Part shown: positions 42,354-51,187 of the stretch, piece after piece
How positions within the stretch are numbered: the first letter of the stretch is position 1
Layout: each line of letters begins with the position of its first letter
NCBI RefSeq assembly: GCF_014646935.1
Contig: NZ_BMOF01000001.1
Location: 1 to 64,000 of the forward strand
Reading direction: 5' to 3'
Source of the DNA: Calditerricola satsumensis
GTDB taxonomy: Bacteria; Bacillota; Bacilli; Calditerricolales; Calditerricolaceae
Length of the DNA stretch: 64,000 bases
Translations under genes and position numbers: made by a program
The notes under the pieces: model-generated
Seen by the model: the letters and a program-made list of their open reading frames with translations, nothing else
What the model was told of the DNA's origin: nothing
Databases searched by the model: none

Positions 42354-42880
42354 TGCTTCTCCATCTGTTTTGGGCCTTCTTTTTGGCCAACCTGCTCGGC
42401 TACGGCGGGGGGCCGCCATCGATCCCCCTCATTCAAAGCGAAGTGGTGGACCGGTACGGGTGGTTGACCCTCAAGGCCTTTGGGGACCTGTTGGCCCTGG
42501 GCAATGCCTTGCCCGGCCCCATCGCCACGAAATTGGCGGCGGCCATCGGCTACCAGCAAGGTGGCGGCATGGGAGCCGTCGTGGCCCTTACCGCCACCGT
42601 GGCGCCGTCGGCGGTGGCAATGGTGGCGCTGTTTCGCTTTGCCGATCGTTTCAAGGACGCGCCGCAGGTGCAAGCCATGGCCCGGGCCGTACAGCCGGTG
42701 GTGGCGGTGTTGCTGGGGATCTTGGCGGTGCAATTCTTCGCCGAAGCGTTCCACGGCAGCGGATGGGTGCACACGGCGGTGCTGGCGGCGGCCAGCTACT
42801 GGACCCTCGAACGGCTTCGGATCCATCCGGCGCTGGTGATTGCCGGTTCGCTTGTCTATGGGGCGCTCTTTTTGCGCTGA
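42350..42880 (+). CDS. CHR-family transporter, second half
   Basis: 176-residue partner of the upstream CHR protein with the same G-Y-G-G-G-P-P and GNALPGPIATKLAAAIGYQQGG motifs. The start codon overlaps the previous stop. The two halves together would give the antiparallel pair seen in long CHR transporters. Confidence 0.88.
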   Translation: MMLLHLFWAFFLANLLGYGGGPPSIPLIQSEVVDRYGWLTLKAFGDLLALGNALPGPIATKLAAAIGYQQGGGMGAVVALTATVAPSAVAMVALFRFADRFKDAPQVQAMARAVQPVVAVLLGILAVQFFAEAFHGSGWVHTAVLAAASYWTLERLRIHPALVIAGSLVYGALFLR

Positions 42881-42961
42881 CGGCCGGGGCGGCGAGGGGA
42901 GGGCACGGCAACAACGGGGCTCCAATCGGTGGGAACAGCGGATGTGCAGAGGAGGGAAACG

Positions 42962-43258
42962 ATGCCCACGGTGCGGCTCTATCGGGGCGATGCGCTGGTG
43001 CATGAACAGGAGGTCGCGACCGGCACCAACCTGGTTGTGCTGGCGGGCATTCGCCAGTTTCCCCTGCGCTACGGGTGCGGCATGGGGCGGTGCACCAAGT
43101 GCAAGATTCGGGTTCTGCGCGGCGGGGAACACCTCGCGCCGCCCAATTGGAAGGAGAAAAAGATGCTGGGCGAACAGCTGCGCGACGGGTACCGTTTGGC
43201 CTGCCAGCTGTTCATCACCCACGACCTCGACATTCGGCAGGATGAACCTGTGCGTTGA
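42962..43258 (+). CDS. 2Fe-2S ferredoxin
   Basis: 98 residues with C-x4-C-x2-C in RYGCGMGRCTKCKIRV and the fourth Cys in GYRLACQLFI. ATG at 42962 after AGAGGAGGG. It closes the chrA unit and is a paralogue of the 34803 ferredoxin. Having a ferredoxin with an anion transporter is odd and supports a shared oxidative pathway. Confidence 0.88.
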   Translation: MPTVRLYRGDALVHEQEVATGTNLVVLAGIRQFPLRYGCGMGRCTKCKIRVLRGGEHLAPPNWKEKKMLGEQLRDGYRLACQLFITHDLDIRQDEPVR

Positions 43259-43299
43259 CATGATTTCTTTCATCGGTCCGCTGAGGCGGCAAGCCGGTT

Positions 43300-43327
43300 G
43301 TCCGCTCCGCATCTGCGGACTTTTTTT
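43300..43327 (+). terminator. intrinsic terminator of the chrA-ferredoxin unit
   Basis: GTCCGC pairs with GCGGAC around a nine-base loop, followed by seven T. Confidence 0.85.
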
Positions 43328-43403
43328 GTGCGCGTTCCGGCACGTTGCCGATCAAGGTGAACGGTTGGGCACGTCGCGCGTTTACCTTAGTGGAGGTGGT
43401 GGG

Positions 43404-43916
43404 GTGGAAAACCGGGACGCGACGCTTGAGCGGCTGGTGCGCGATCACCAGCGGGCCCTCTTTGCGTTTCTGTACCGGATGTGCGGGGATCGCGGCGTGG
43501 CGGAGGAGTTGATGCAGGAGACGTTTGTGCGGGCGTTGCGGGCGCTGGCCCGTTACCGGCCAAGCGGTGATGGGCGGGCATGGCTCTTCAGCATCGCCGT
43601 TAACCTTGTGCGCGACCGCTGGCGACGGCAGGCGAAGCGGGGCATCATGCTTCCGGTTGAGGAAGCCGAGCTCCGGGCGGCGGATTCCCCGGAGGACGAA
43701 ACGCTCAAGCGGCTGACGCACCAGCAGGTTCGCCACGCGTTGCTTCGCCTCCCCTGGGAACAGCGCACGGCCATCATCCTACGCTATTACCACGACCTGC
43801 GCTACGAGGAGATCGCCCAGGTGATGGCGTGTCCCGTCGGCACGGTTCGCTCGCGCATCCACCACGGACTGGCCCGGCTCAAACGCCTGTTGTCTGCGGA
43901 GGTGATCACGCGGTGA
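43404..43916 (+). CDS. ECF sigma factor
   Basis: 170 residues. Region 2: RDHQRALFAFLYRMCGDRGVAEELMQETFVRALRAL and RAWLFSIAVNLVRDRWRR; region 4: LLRLPWEQRTAIILRYYHDLRYEEIAQVMACPVGTVRSRIHHGLARLKRLL. GTG at 43404 with GGAGGTGG upstream. Heads a four-gene unit and overlaps the next gene by four bases. Confidence 0.9.
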   Translation: MENRDATLERLVRDHQRALFAFLYRMCGDRGVAEELMQETFVRALRALARYRPSGDGRAWLFSIAVNLVRDRWRRQAKRGIMLPVEEAELRAADSPEDETLKRLTHQQVRHALLRLPWEQRTAIILRYYHDLRYEEIAQVMACPVGTVRSRIHHGLARLKRLLSAEVITR

Positions 43917-44212
43917 ACGAGTGGCGCGAGGTGGAGGAGCTCTTGCGGCGCGATTGCGAGGCGGGAGATCCGGAGCCGCCCGATCCGCGCTACACGATTG
44001 CGGCGGTGAAGCGTCGTCTGCAAGGGAACAGCAAAACGGAGGAAGCGCGACCAAATGGGTGGCTGTTGATTGCGGCGGGGCTGGGGGTCGCCTTGTGCGC
44101 GGGACTCTTGGCCGTGCATCTGGGGCTGGATCCGCGGTGGTTGTGGCTCGCGCCGCTACTGTCCATTCCCGCGTGGCCGATTCTGTTGCGGAAAGGGGTA
44201 GAAGAACGATGA
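43913..44212 (+). CDS. probable membrane anti-sigma factor
   Basis: 99 residues: a charged N-terminal part with Asp/Glu and a Cys (EWREVEELLRRDCEAGDPEPPD), then two membrane helices (GWLLIAAGLGVALCAGLLAV, WLWLAPLLSIPAWPILLR). GTG overlaps the sigma stop. It lacks the H-x3-C-x2-C zinc motif seen in the other anti-sigma factor, so the call rests on position and topology. Confidence 0.65.
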   Translation: MNEWREVEELLRRDCEAGDPEPPDPRYTIAAVKRRLQGNSKTEEARPNGWLLIAAGLGVALCAGLLAVHLGLDPRWLWLAPLLSIPAWPILLRKGVEER

Positions 44213-45126
44213 GCGGTGAGGGACGGAAGACGATGAAAGCGCGCATCGGGACGATCCTCGTGCAACCCAAGCTCAAGCGGGGATTGGTTTTCTTGATTCT
44301 TTTTTGCGTGCTTGTGGCGGTCACGGACTGGTTTGTCCTTCAACATTTGAACCGATCTTCTCTCAGGGAACGTGATGCCTATAGCGAACAATTGTCGGCG
44401 ATTGAAACGCACATCCGCGAGCACGGGATCACGCCGGAACTGAACCGGATCCTGTCAGCGTTTCCCCCGTCCATGCGGTATCACCGGTTTTATGGCGTGT
44501 TTGTACAGGAAAAGCCCCGAACGATTCCGATCGTTGATCAACATGGCAATGTCGTATTACAGGAGGTAAAGGAGGGAGCGAAAAGCCCAAGAATCCTTGC
44601 GGCCTATCCGCAAGAGTGGATTGGGAAATTGGCGAAGGATGTTTATCCGAAGGACCCTGCATCCTGGTATGCGCGGAAAACCAGAATGGGAACCGGCATG
44701 GGGGTTGAAGTTACGGCTCCTGATGGTCGAAAATATGACATCACGCTCTTGCTGTTGCAAAACCGCCTGCCGTTTTGGGCGGCTGAGCGCGTCTTCCTTC
44801 TCGCCGTGGTGCTGGTGTGGGTCAGCCTGGCTGCATGGATCTATGTTGACGCGCGCAGCCGGGTGAAGCCCGCCGCGCCGGCTTGGTTGCTGCTCGGCCT
44901 GTTGACCGGTCCCTTTGCCCTGGCCGTCTGGCTCATCATCCGGCCGTCGCCGGCGGCAAACGCGGCGTGCCCGGGATGCGGGGCCGATGCGCCCAAGGAT
45001 GCGCTCTTCTGCGTCCGCTGCGGGTATGCGCTGCGGGCTGCCTGTCCCGAATGCCGCCGGGCCGTGGGGCAGGATTGGCACTACTGCGCCAGCTGCGGCG
45101 CCCATCTGATCGACGATCCCCTCTGA
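44209..45126 (+). CDS. membrane protein with C-terminal zinc ribbons
   Basis: 305 residues. One N-terminal helix (LKRGLVFLILFCVLVAVTDWFVL), a soluble domain of about 140 residues outside, a second helix pair (VFLLAVVLVWVSLAAWIYV, WLLLGLLTGPFALAVWLII), then two C-x2-C ribbon pairs (CPGCG...CVRCG and CPECR...CASCG). Overlaps the previous gene by four bases. Probably senses or transduces an envelope signal for the ECF module; no family name could be given. This gene is somewhat more AT-rich than its neighbours in its first half. Confidence 0.7.
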   Translation: MSGEGRKTMKARIGTILVQPKLKRGLVFLILFCVLVAVTDWFVLQHLNRSSLRERDAYSEQLSAIETHIREHGITPELNRILSAFPPSMRYHRFYGVFVQEKPRTIPIVDQHGNVVLQEVKEGAKSPRILAAYPQEWIGKLAKDVYPKDPASWYARKTRMGTGMGVEVTAPDGRKYDITLLLLQNRLPFWAAERVFLLAVVLVWVSLAAWIYVDARSRVKPAAPAWLLLGLLTGPFALAVWLIIRPSPAANAACPGCGADAPKDALFCVRCGYALRAACPECRRAVGQDWHYCASCGAHLIDDPL

Positions 45127-45138
45127 GGAGGCGTGACC

Positions 45139-45387
45139 ATGATCCGGGTGCTCTGCTTGGTGTTGCTCGGATTGGCTGGCTATTTTCTCTACCGTGCACT
45201 GGGATTGTGGACAATGCCGGTGGATGGAGATGGAATCGGGCTTTACCTGTTCGGCGTCCTGGAGATCACCGATCGCCTTCCCAACGAGGCCATTCCACAG
45301 GCTGCCGCGGTGTTTGCCGCGGTGGGCCTGGCCTGCGGGATGATGGCCGGTTGGCTGTACCGATGGGGGCGGCGGCTCTCGCGGTGA
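45139..45387 (+). CDS. small two-helix membrane protein
   Basis: 82 residues with two helices (VLCLVLLGLAGYFLYRALGL, AAAVFAAVGLACGMMAGWLYRWG). ATG at 45139 after GAGGAGGCG. Last gene of the ECF unit. Not recognised. Confidence 0.65.
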   Translation: MIRVLCLVLLGLAGYFLYRALGLWTMPVDGDGIGLYLFGVLEITDRLPNEAIPQAAAVFAAVGLACGMMAGWLYRWGRRLSR

Positions 45388-45533
45388 AGCAGCAGAGGGA
45401 ACGGGATGCCGATGCCTGATTTTACAGTTTCTTTACGCAGGGGATACCCGTTCGACTATGAAAATGGGTGAGGATAGAAAAGCAGGCGGTTTGATCTGCC
45501 GTTCCTTGTGTTAGAAGGGGGGAGAAGCGCACG

Positions 45534-46970
45534 GTGGCCGGCAAGCCGGTCGGACGGGCCGACTACCTGGCCGCGTACCTGAAACGGCGCGAGGCGGAGA
45601 ATAAGAACACGCTGCTCGTCCACGCCGGCGACATGGTGGGGGCCAGCGCTCCGGTGTCGGCCCTGCTGCAGGACGAGCCGACCATCGAGATCCTGAACCG
45701 CCTGGGCTTTGACGTGGGAACGGTCGGCAATCACGAATTCGACGAGGGCGTCGACGAACTGCTGCGCTTGGTGCAGGGCGGGTACCACGAGAAGACGGGT
45801 TGGTTTGAAGGGGCCACGTTCCCCTACGTGTGCGCCAACGTGGTGGACCGGGACACCGGGAAGCCGATTCTTCCTTCCTACGTGATCAAGCGCGTCAACG
45901 GGATGCCGATCGGCTTTGTCGGCGTGGTGACCACGGAGACGCCGCGCATTGTCATGCCGAGCGCCGTGGCCACCGTGCGCTTTCTCGATGAGGCGGAGGC
46001 GATCAACCGCGCGGCGGCGGAGCTGAAAGAGAAGGGCGTTCGCGCCATCGTCGTGCTGGCGCATGTGCCGGGGGCGCAGCTCGGGGTAACCGGCGAACCC
46101 TATGGCGAGGTGGTGGAGCTGGCCCGGAAGATCGACGACGAGGTGGATGTCATCTTTGCCGGGCACAGCCACGCGTATCTGAACGCCGTGGTGGACGGCA
46201 AGCTGATCGTGCAGGCGTACGCCTACGGGACGGCCTTTGCCGATGTGGACTTGGCCATCGACCCGCGGACAAAGGACGTGGTGGCCAAGCGGGCCGAGAT
46301 CGTGACGACGTTTCACGAGGGGATGGCGCCAGATCCCGAGATCCGGCGCATGATCGAGGAATACGAAGAACGGGTGGCGCCGATCGTCAATCGGGTCGTG
46401 GGGACGGCGACCCACGCCATTACCCGCGAGCAAAACGAGAGCGGCGAGTCGGCGCTGGGCAACCTGATTGCCGACGCGCAGCGGCAGGCCATGCAGACCG
46501 ATTTCGCCTTCCTGAACCCCGGGGGCATCCGCGCCGATCTCGACGCCGGCGACGTTACGTGGGGCGAGCTCTACACGATCCAGCCCTTCAACAACACCCT
46601 GGTGCGCATGACGCTCACCGGCGAGCAGATTCGCCGCCTGCTCAACCAGCAGTGGCAGGAGAATGCCGTGCGGATGCTGCAGGTGTCGGGCTTGCGCTAC
46701 ACGTGGGACGCGGCGCGTCCGGTCGGCGATCGCGTGGTGGACATCTTCCGAGCGGACGGCACGCCCCTCGACCCACAGGGGCGCTATACGGTGACGGTCA
46801 ACAGCTTTCTCGCCGAGGGGGGCGACGGCTTTACGGTGCTGCGCGACGGCACCGACCGCGTGTACGGCCCCGAGGACATCGAGGCGCTGGTGACGTACAT
46901 CGAGCGGCTGCCCCAGCCCTTCTCGGCGGCGATCGAGGGGCGGATTCAGCGGGTGAACTCGCGTCGGTGA
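45534..46970 (+). CDS. 5'-nucleotidase/UshA-like protein lacking its N-terminus
   Basis: 478 residues of the bifunctional metallophosphatase family: LLVHAGDMVGASAPVS (metal Asp), TVGNHEFDEGVDELL (Asn-His), IVVLAHVPGAQ, DVIFAGHSHAYLN, and the C-terminal nucleotide domain (NLIADAQRQAMQTDFAFLNPGGIR, YTIQPFNNTLVRMTLTGEQI, VTVNSFLAEGGDGF). The usual signal peptide and the first metal motif (D-x-H in a TNDFHG-type strand) are absent: the protein starts at GRADYLAAYLKRRE. No missing part is readable upstream in any frame. Either it is truncated and inactive as a phosphatase or it has lost secretion. GTG start with AAGGGGGGAG. Confidence 0.75.
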   Translation: MAGKPVGRADYLAAYLKRREAENKNTLLVHAGDMVGASAPVSALLQDEPTIEILNRLGFDVGTVGNHEFDEGVDELLRLVQGGYHEKTGWFEGATFPYVCANVVDRDTGKPILPSYVIKRVNGMPIGFVGVVTTETPRIVMPSAVATVRFLDEAEAINRAAAELKEKGVRAIVVLAHVPGAQLGVTGEPYGEVVELARKIDDEVDVIFAGHSHAYLNAVVDGKLIVQAYAYGTAFADVDLAIDPRTKDVVAKRAEIVTTFHEGMAPDPEIRRMIEEYEERVAPIVNRVVGTATHAITREQNESGESALGNLIADAQRQAMQTDFAFLNPGGIRADLDAGDVTWGELYTIQPFNNTLVRMTLTGEQIRRLLNQQWQENAVRMLQVSGLRYTWDAARPVGDRVVDIFRADGTPLDPQGRYTVTVNSFLAEGGDGFTVLRDGTDRVYGPEDIEALVTYIERLPQPFSAAIEGRIQRVNSRR

Positions 46971-47000
46971 AGGGAATCCGTCTGCCGGTTTGGCCATAGC

Positions 47001-47030
47001 AAAAGCCCCCGGATCCGGATTTCCGGGGGC
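47001..47030 (-). terminator. intrinsic terminator of rocD
   Basis: On the minus strand GCCCCCGG and CCGGGGGC enclose a ten-base loop and are followed by TTTT. Confidence 0.8.
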
Positions 47031-47050
47031 ATAGGGCGATGGGAACCCGT

Positions 47051-48253
<1,203 letters not shown>

Positions 48254-48255
48254 CC

Positions 48256-48538
48256 TGGTTCGTAAAACCTACCTGAATTTCACTTCAGGCAGGGACCCCT
48301 CCGAACCAGGCGTTCACCTCCTTTCCAGATTAGGGGTCTGGGCCCGGGAGTCCCACCCGGGGTGCGCACGGGAAGGTCTTCCTTCCCTCTACTCCGGACT
48401 CGTCTGCACGGACCGACGGGGGGTTTTCCACCCGCAGAACGGAGTGCGCCGGGGGAGAGGCAGCGAAAGCCGCCACCGCGAGCACCGCTCTGTCAGAGAC
48501 GCCCTACCGGGTTTGTCCGGACACCCGGCGAAACCGGG
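48256..48538 (-). ncRNA. candidate TnpB guide (omega/reRNA) region
   Basis: A 283-base GC-rich, non-coding tail following the tnpB stop on the same strand up to the element end. It can form several hairpins (for example CCCGGTTTCGCCGGG just after tnpB, and CTGAAGTGAAATTCAG near the end). TnpB systems place their guide RNA here, with the guide copied from the flanking DNA, which would be the rocD start. Predicted by position only. Confidence 0.5.
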
Positions 48539-50212
48539 TCACCGGAAGGTCAAGGCGAAGATCTTCAGTTCGCGCCAGCAGGAGAAGAAACTTTCCTGCT
48601 GCCAGCGGGCAAGCCCGTTGTGCAAACCAAGCCGGGGCTCCAAGCGGTGAAGCGCGGCCTCGACCTTCCGGGTCATCCCGATTCCTTCCCTCGGTAAGAG
48701 ATCCCCCGTCGGTTTCAGCCGTTCTTTCACCCGAAGCACGAAGTCCCGAACCTCGCGCGTGATACGCTCCCTGAAACCCATGGCCCGCCTGCCGATCACC
48801 AGAGCCGCCGCACAGTGAACGGAAACGCCGTATTTCTTTTCGTACTTGAGCCGGCCGATGGTGGAGGTGTGCTGGGGCGGGACTTGTTTGTACCCAACGT
48901 TCTCTTTGACCGCCCGCCGCAGGATCGCCATCCTGATCGCCGCATAGGGAAACTGGGAAGCCATGCGGTTAAATGGCTTCTCTGTGTCCATTCTCCCCTT
49001 GCTGAAGCCCAGCGCCTCCAGGGCGATGGGTTTTCCGAGTGCTTTGGCGATGTCCACCACCGCTTTGGCCAGCACGCCGATCAGGTACCGGCGCCGGAAC
49101 CCGGAAGCGTACGCAAGCTCGGGCACCCGGATGTACAGGAAGCCCGAAGGATAGGGGACGATTTGGAATTCCCCGTCGTATTTGCCCAGGTTCTTCGGCG
49201 CGGAAACCTGAAATCCTCTCGGCCACGGTTCGGGCAGGCCACGTGAGGATACGTTTGCCATGCAGGCGCCGTCGGGGTTGATGTCGACGGCCAGAACGCC
49301 GCGCGAAAAATCCGTCTCCGGATGATCGTCCAGTTCCAGCGCGATGTGAACGCGAAAGCGTCCGTCCAAGCCTCGGATCAGTTCCACGGTGTACGCCCGC
49401 TTTTCGGTGAGCCATCCGAGGAGGCGCGCCCGGTGCTTTTCGGGAATCCAGAGCCGGCCAAGGACGCGGGGGGCCCGGCTCATGATCGGACGACCCAGGC
49501 GATCGACACCAACCGGTTCCGATAGGTGGGAAAGGGTGACGGCCAGGCGGAATTCGCGCCCGTCAAACGCAATCTTCATGTTGGGGTTGCCGCCTTTGGT
49601 GCTGTCGCCGCGGGCGTAAAGCCGGTTCTTTCGGGCCGCCCGCCATTCGTCCCGGGTGGCCTTTCCCTTGCAGACGTTCCGCCAGAGCTTTCTTCCTCCA
49701 AAGATCACCGTGGGGGCGGTTCCGTTTTCTTTGTGTTCTCTCAGCTCCTTCAGCCGCTTTTCCAGCACGGAAACGCGGGCCTGTCTTCCCAGGACGGTGC
49801 GGTCGAGTGTTTGGATCTCGCCTTCCGGGAGACTTTTCTTTTCGGCCCGGCTCCGTTTCTTCATGGCCCACGCGAGTTTCTTTCTCGCCCTCCGAAGCTT
49901 CGCTTCGGTCGTTTCGATCTCCAGCTCCAGAAGTTCTTTCTGCGCATCGATCATACCTTGCGCCTTAAGACGGGCATCGTCGACGTAACGGGAGTTGAGG
50001 CCAAAAAGATCCTGGCCTTGCTTTTTGATTTCAGTGCGGGAAAGCCCATTCAAAATCCGCTTGTAAGACCACCGCAGGCAGGCGGAGAAAAGTCGCATCT
50101 CGGTGGTCAGGGGATCTTCTTCGCCCCGGGCCCACTTCCGCGATCGAAAGACGGGGGAAACGTCGGGGAAAAATTCCCCGATGATGGTCAGATGAAGGTT
50201 CTTCCCCGACAT
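48539..50212 (-). CDS. tnpB: TnpB-related RNA-guided nuclease family protein (IS607 type)
   Basis: 557 residues. A RuvC-like core is present: first Asp D310 in GVLAVDINPDG and Glu E399 in IALEALGFSKG. The zinc finger (two C-x2-C) usual in TnpB is missing, and the place of the third acidic residue reads YGVSVHCAAALVIGRRAMGF with His466 instead of Asp, the pattern of the long TnpB-related subgroup. The N-terminal half is a basic coiled region (EATKLRRARKKLAWAMKKRSRAEKK-like). ATG overlaps the end of tnpA. Whether it can cut DNA is doubtful with this active site. Confidence 0.8.
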   Translation of the reverse strand: MSGKNLHLTIIGEFFPDVSPVFRSRKWARGEEDPLTTEMRLFSACLRWSYKRILNGLSRTEIKKQGQDLFGLNSRYVDDARLKAQGMIDAQKELLELEIETTEAKLRRARKKLAWAMKKRSRAEKKSLPEGEIQTLDRTVLGRQARVSVLEKRLKELREHKENGTAPTVIFGGRKLWRNVCKGKATRDEWRAARKNRLYARGDSTKGGNPNMKIAFDGREFRLAVTLSHLSEPVGVDRLGRPIMSRAPRVLGRLWIPEKHRARLLGWLTEKRAYTVELIRGLDGRFRVHIALELDDHPETDFSRGVLAVDINPDGACMANVSSRGLPEPWPRGFQVSAPKNLGKYDGEFQIVPYPSGFLYIRVPELAYASGFRRRYLIGVLAKAVVDIAKALGKPIALEALGFSKGRMDTEKPFNRMASQFPYAAIRMAILRRAVKENVGYKQVPPQHTSTIGRLKYEKKYGVSVHCAAALVIGRRAMGFRERITREVRDFVLRVKERLKPTGDLLPREGIGMTRKVEAALHRLEPRLGLHNGLARWQQESFFSCWRELKIFALTFR

Positions 50213-50533
50213 GCTGCATCAGCTCCTGAAAGCCCTGGCGGATTTTCCTTCCCCTTCTGGCGCCGTCGATCCGGGTGGAAAAAGACGTGACGATGGCCAG
50301 CAAATCCTGAACCCGCTCCGCATATTCGGCCACCACCCGGTAGCCCAATTCTTTGGCGTAAGCCCGGAGCCTTTCCACTTGCCGCTCGAGCTTTCCCGCT
50401 TCGGCCTGCTTTTTCGTCGATACCCGGGCGTAGAGGACGGCCGCATCGGGTTCTGGAAGTTCCATCCCTCCCGGAGACGGTTGGGGTGCACGCCGAGCTC
50501 TTTCGCCGCTTCGCGGATGGATAGAAGTTCCAT
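50213..50533 (-). pseudogene. tnpA: IS607 serine resolvase tnpA, internally deleted
   Basis: Starts with a MerR-like HTH (MELLSIREAAKELGVHPNRLRE), then shifts frame into the resolvase domain, which begins AAVLYARVSTKKQAEAGKLERQVERLRAYAKELGYRVVAEYAE (catalytic Ser present) and jumps directly to RVQDLLAIVTSFSTRIDGARRGRKI near the normal C-terminus. The second half of the HTH domain and about 60 residues of the catalytic core are missing. It cannot be a working transposase. Confidence 0.8.
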
Positions 50534-50590
50534 GTTTTTATAGTATCAAGACAGTGAATTTCAGTAAAGAACAGGCTGGTTATTCGTAAC

Positions 50591-50880
50591 TGCTACGAAC
50601 CTCCTTTGCATGTCCAATCGCTTCTTATTATACAGGGAGTGGCCAAGCCTTTTGCACCCCTTCCCGTCCGTCGCGAGGGGGGACGCATGAGAACGATGGG
50701 CTTCGATGATGGGGTGGATGCGAGGAGAAACCCGGCTAAAAACGCGGTCGGGATGCATCCCTTTTTCATATCGACCAACAGACAGGTTTTTTGAAAAGGA
50801 GTGGAGATTGTTCAATGAAGATAAGTCTGTCAATTAAAATTTTATTCACCCAAAATAGTAGTAGTTTCCAGAAAAGTATG
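50591..50880. other. gene-free stretch between the IS and the toxin locus; remnant leader of rocD
   Basis: No credible gene. On the minus strand a consensus TATAAT (plus-strand ATTATA at 50627-50632) is followed 20 bases later by an orphan ribosome site AAAGGAGG (CCTCCTTT at 50600-50607) with no start codon after it. This looks like the original promoter and leader of rocD, separated from the gene by the IS. The rest is AT-rich, ending in a TATGAT (50877-50882) that may serve the toxin gene. Confidence 0.5.
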
Positions 50881-50887
50881 ATAAAAT

Positions 50888-51102
50888 AAAAAACACAGGC
50901 AGAATGGGTGGGGGCTCGCCTGCCGCGGTGAACGCCTGCGGGAGGTGAGACGAATGAATCGCGACAATCCCCATGATCTCGCGATTCTTCTGTTGATGCT
51001 GCTCTCCCTGGTTGTCGAGATCATTCGACTGGCTTTGAACAAATAACAGGCGCGTTAGTGGCGGCTAACGTGCCTGGACGGCAGGCGAGCATGCCCTTTG
51101 CT
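50888..51102 (-). ncRNA. candidate antisense RNA (type I antitoxin)
   Basis: A sigma-A promoter on the minus strand: TTGACG (plus 51132-51137), 17 bases, CATAAT (plus 51109-51114), giving a start near 51102. Transcription runs leftward through the whole small toxin gene. A weak stem (GGCAG/CTGCC or CAGGC/GCCTG) followed by six T at 50893-50888 could end it after about 215 bases. Confidence 0.6.
50954..51046 (+). CDS. 30-residue hydrophobic peptide, probable type I (holin-like) toxin
   Basis: Starts MNRDNPHDLAILLLMLLS and ends IIRLALNK: a short polar head, one membrane helix and a basic end, as in the Bacillus/Enterococcus holin-like type I toxins. A very strong ribosome site (GGAGGTGA) sits eight bases before ATG. 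A 12-base hairpin follows the stop (51047-51076). The 5' leader segment GCTCGCCTGCCG (50914-50925) is the exact complement of CGGCAGGCGAGC after the hairpin (51079-51090), so the mRNA ends can pair, and its CTCGCCT can also pair imperfectly with the ribosome site. An opposing promoter lies at 51109-51137. Confidence 0.7.
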   Translation: MNRDNPHDLAILLLMLLSLVVEIIRLALNK

Positions 51103-51187
51103 GCCTACATTATGTCATTTTATGCACGTTCCGTCAATTCATTCGCGCCAATGAGAAAACGGTTGTGGATGGAAACCGAGGAACGGT

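Larger units (their letters stand above)
48256..50590 (-). mobile_element. IS607-type element with intact tnpB and degenerate tnpA
   Basis: Contains a fragmentary serine-resolvase tnpA and a full tnpB, the gene order of IS607. Both ends carry the nine-base motif TGAATTTCA in the same orientation (48274-48282 and 50555-50563), and there is a 280-base non-coding tail after tnpB. Exact ends are not certain because IS607 elements lack inverted repeats. The element abuts the rocD start. Confidence 0.75.

Noticed and set aside
48539-50212. Cas12 effector of a CRISPR system
   Set aside because: No CRISPR repeats or cas1/cas2 anywhere in the window, and the IS607 gene order explains the protein.
50600-50650. 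SigL (-24/-12) promoter for rocD
   Set aside because: TTGGCC is present but no GC-type -12 element at the right distance; a sigma-A type TATAAT fits better.
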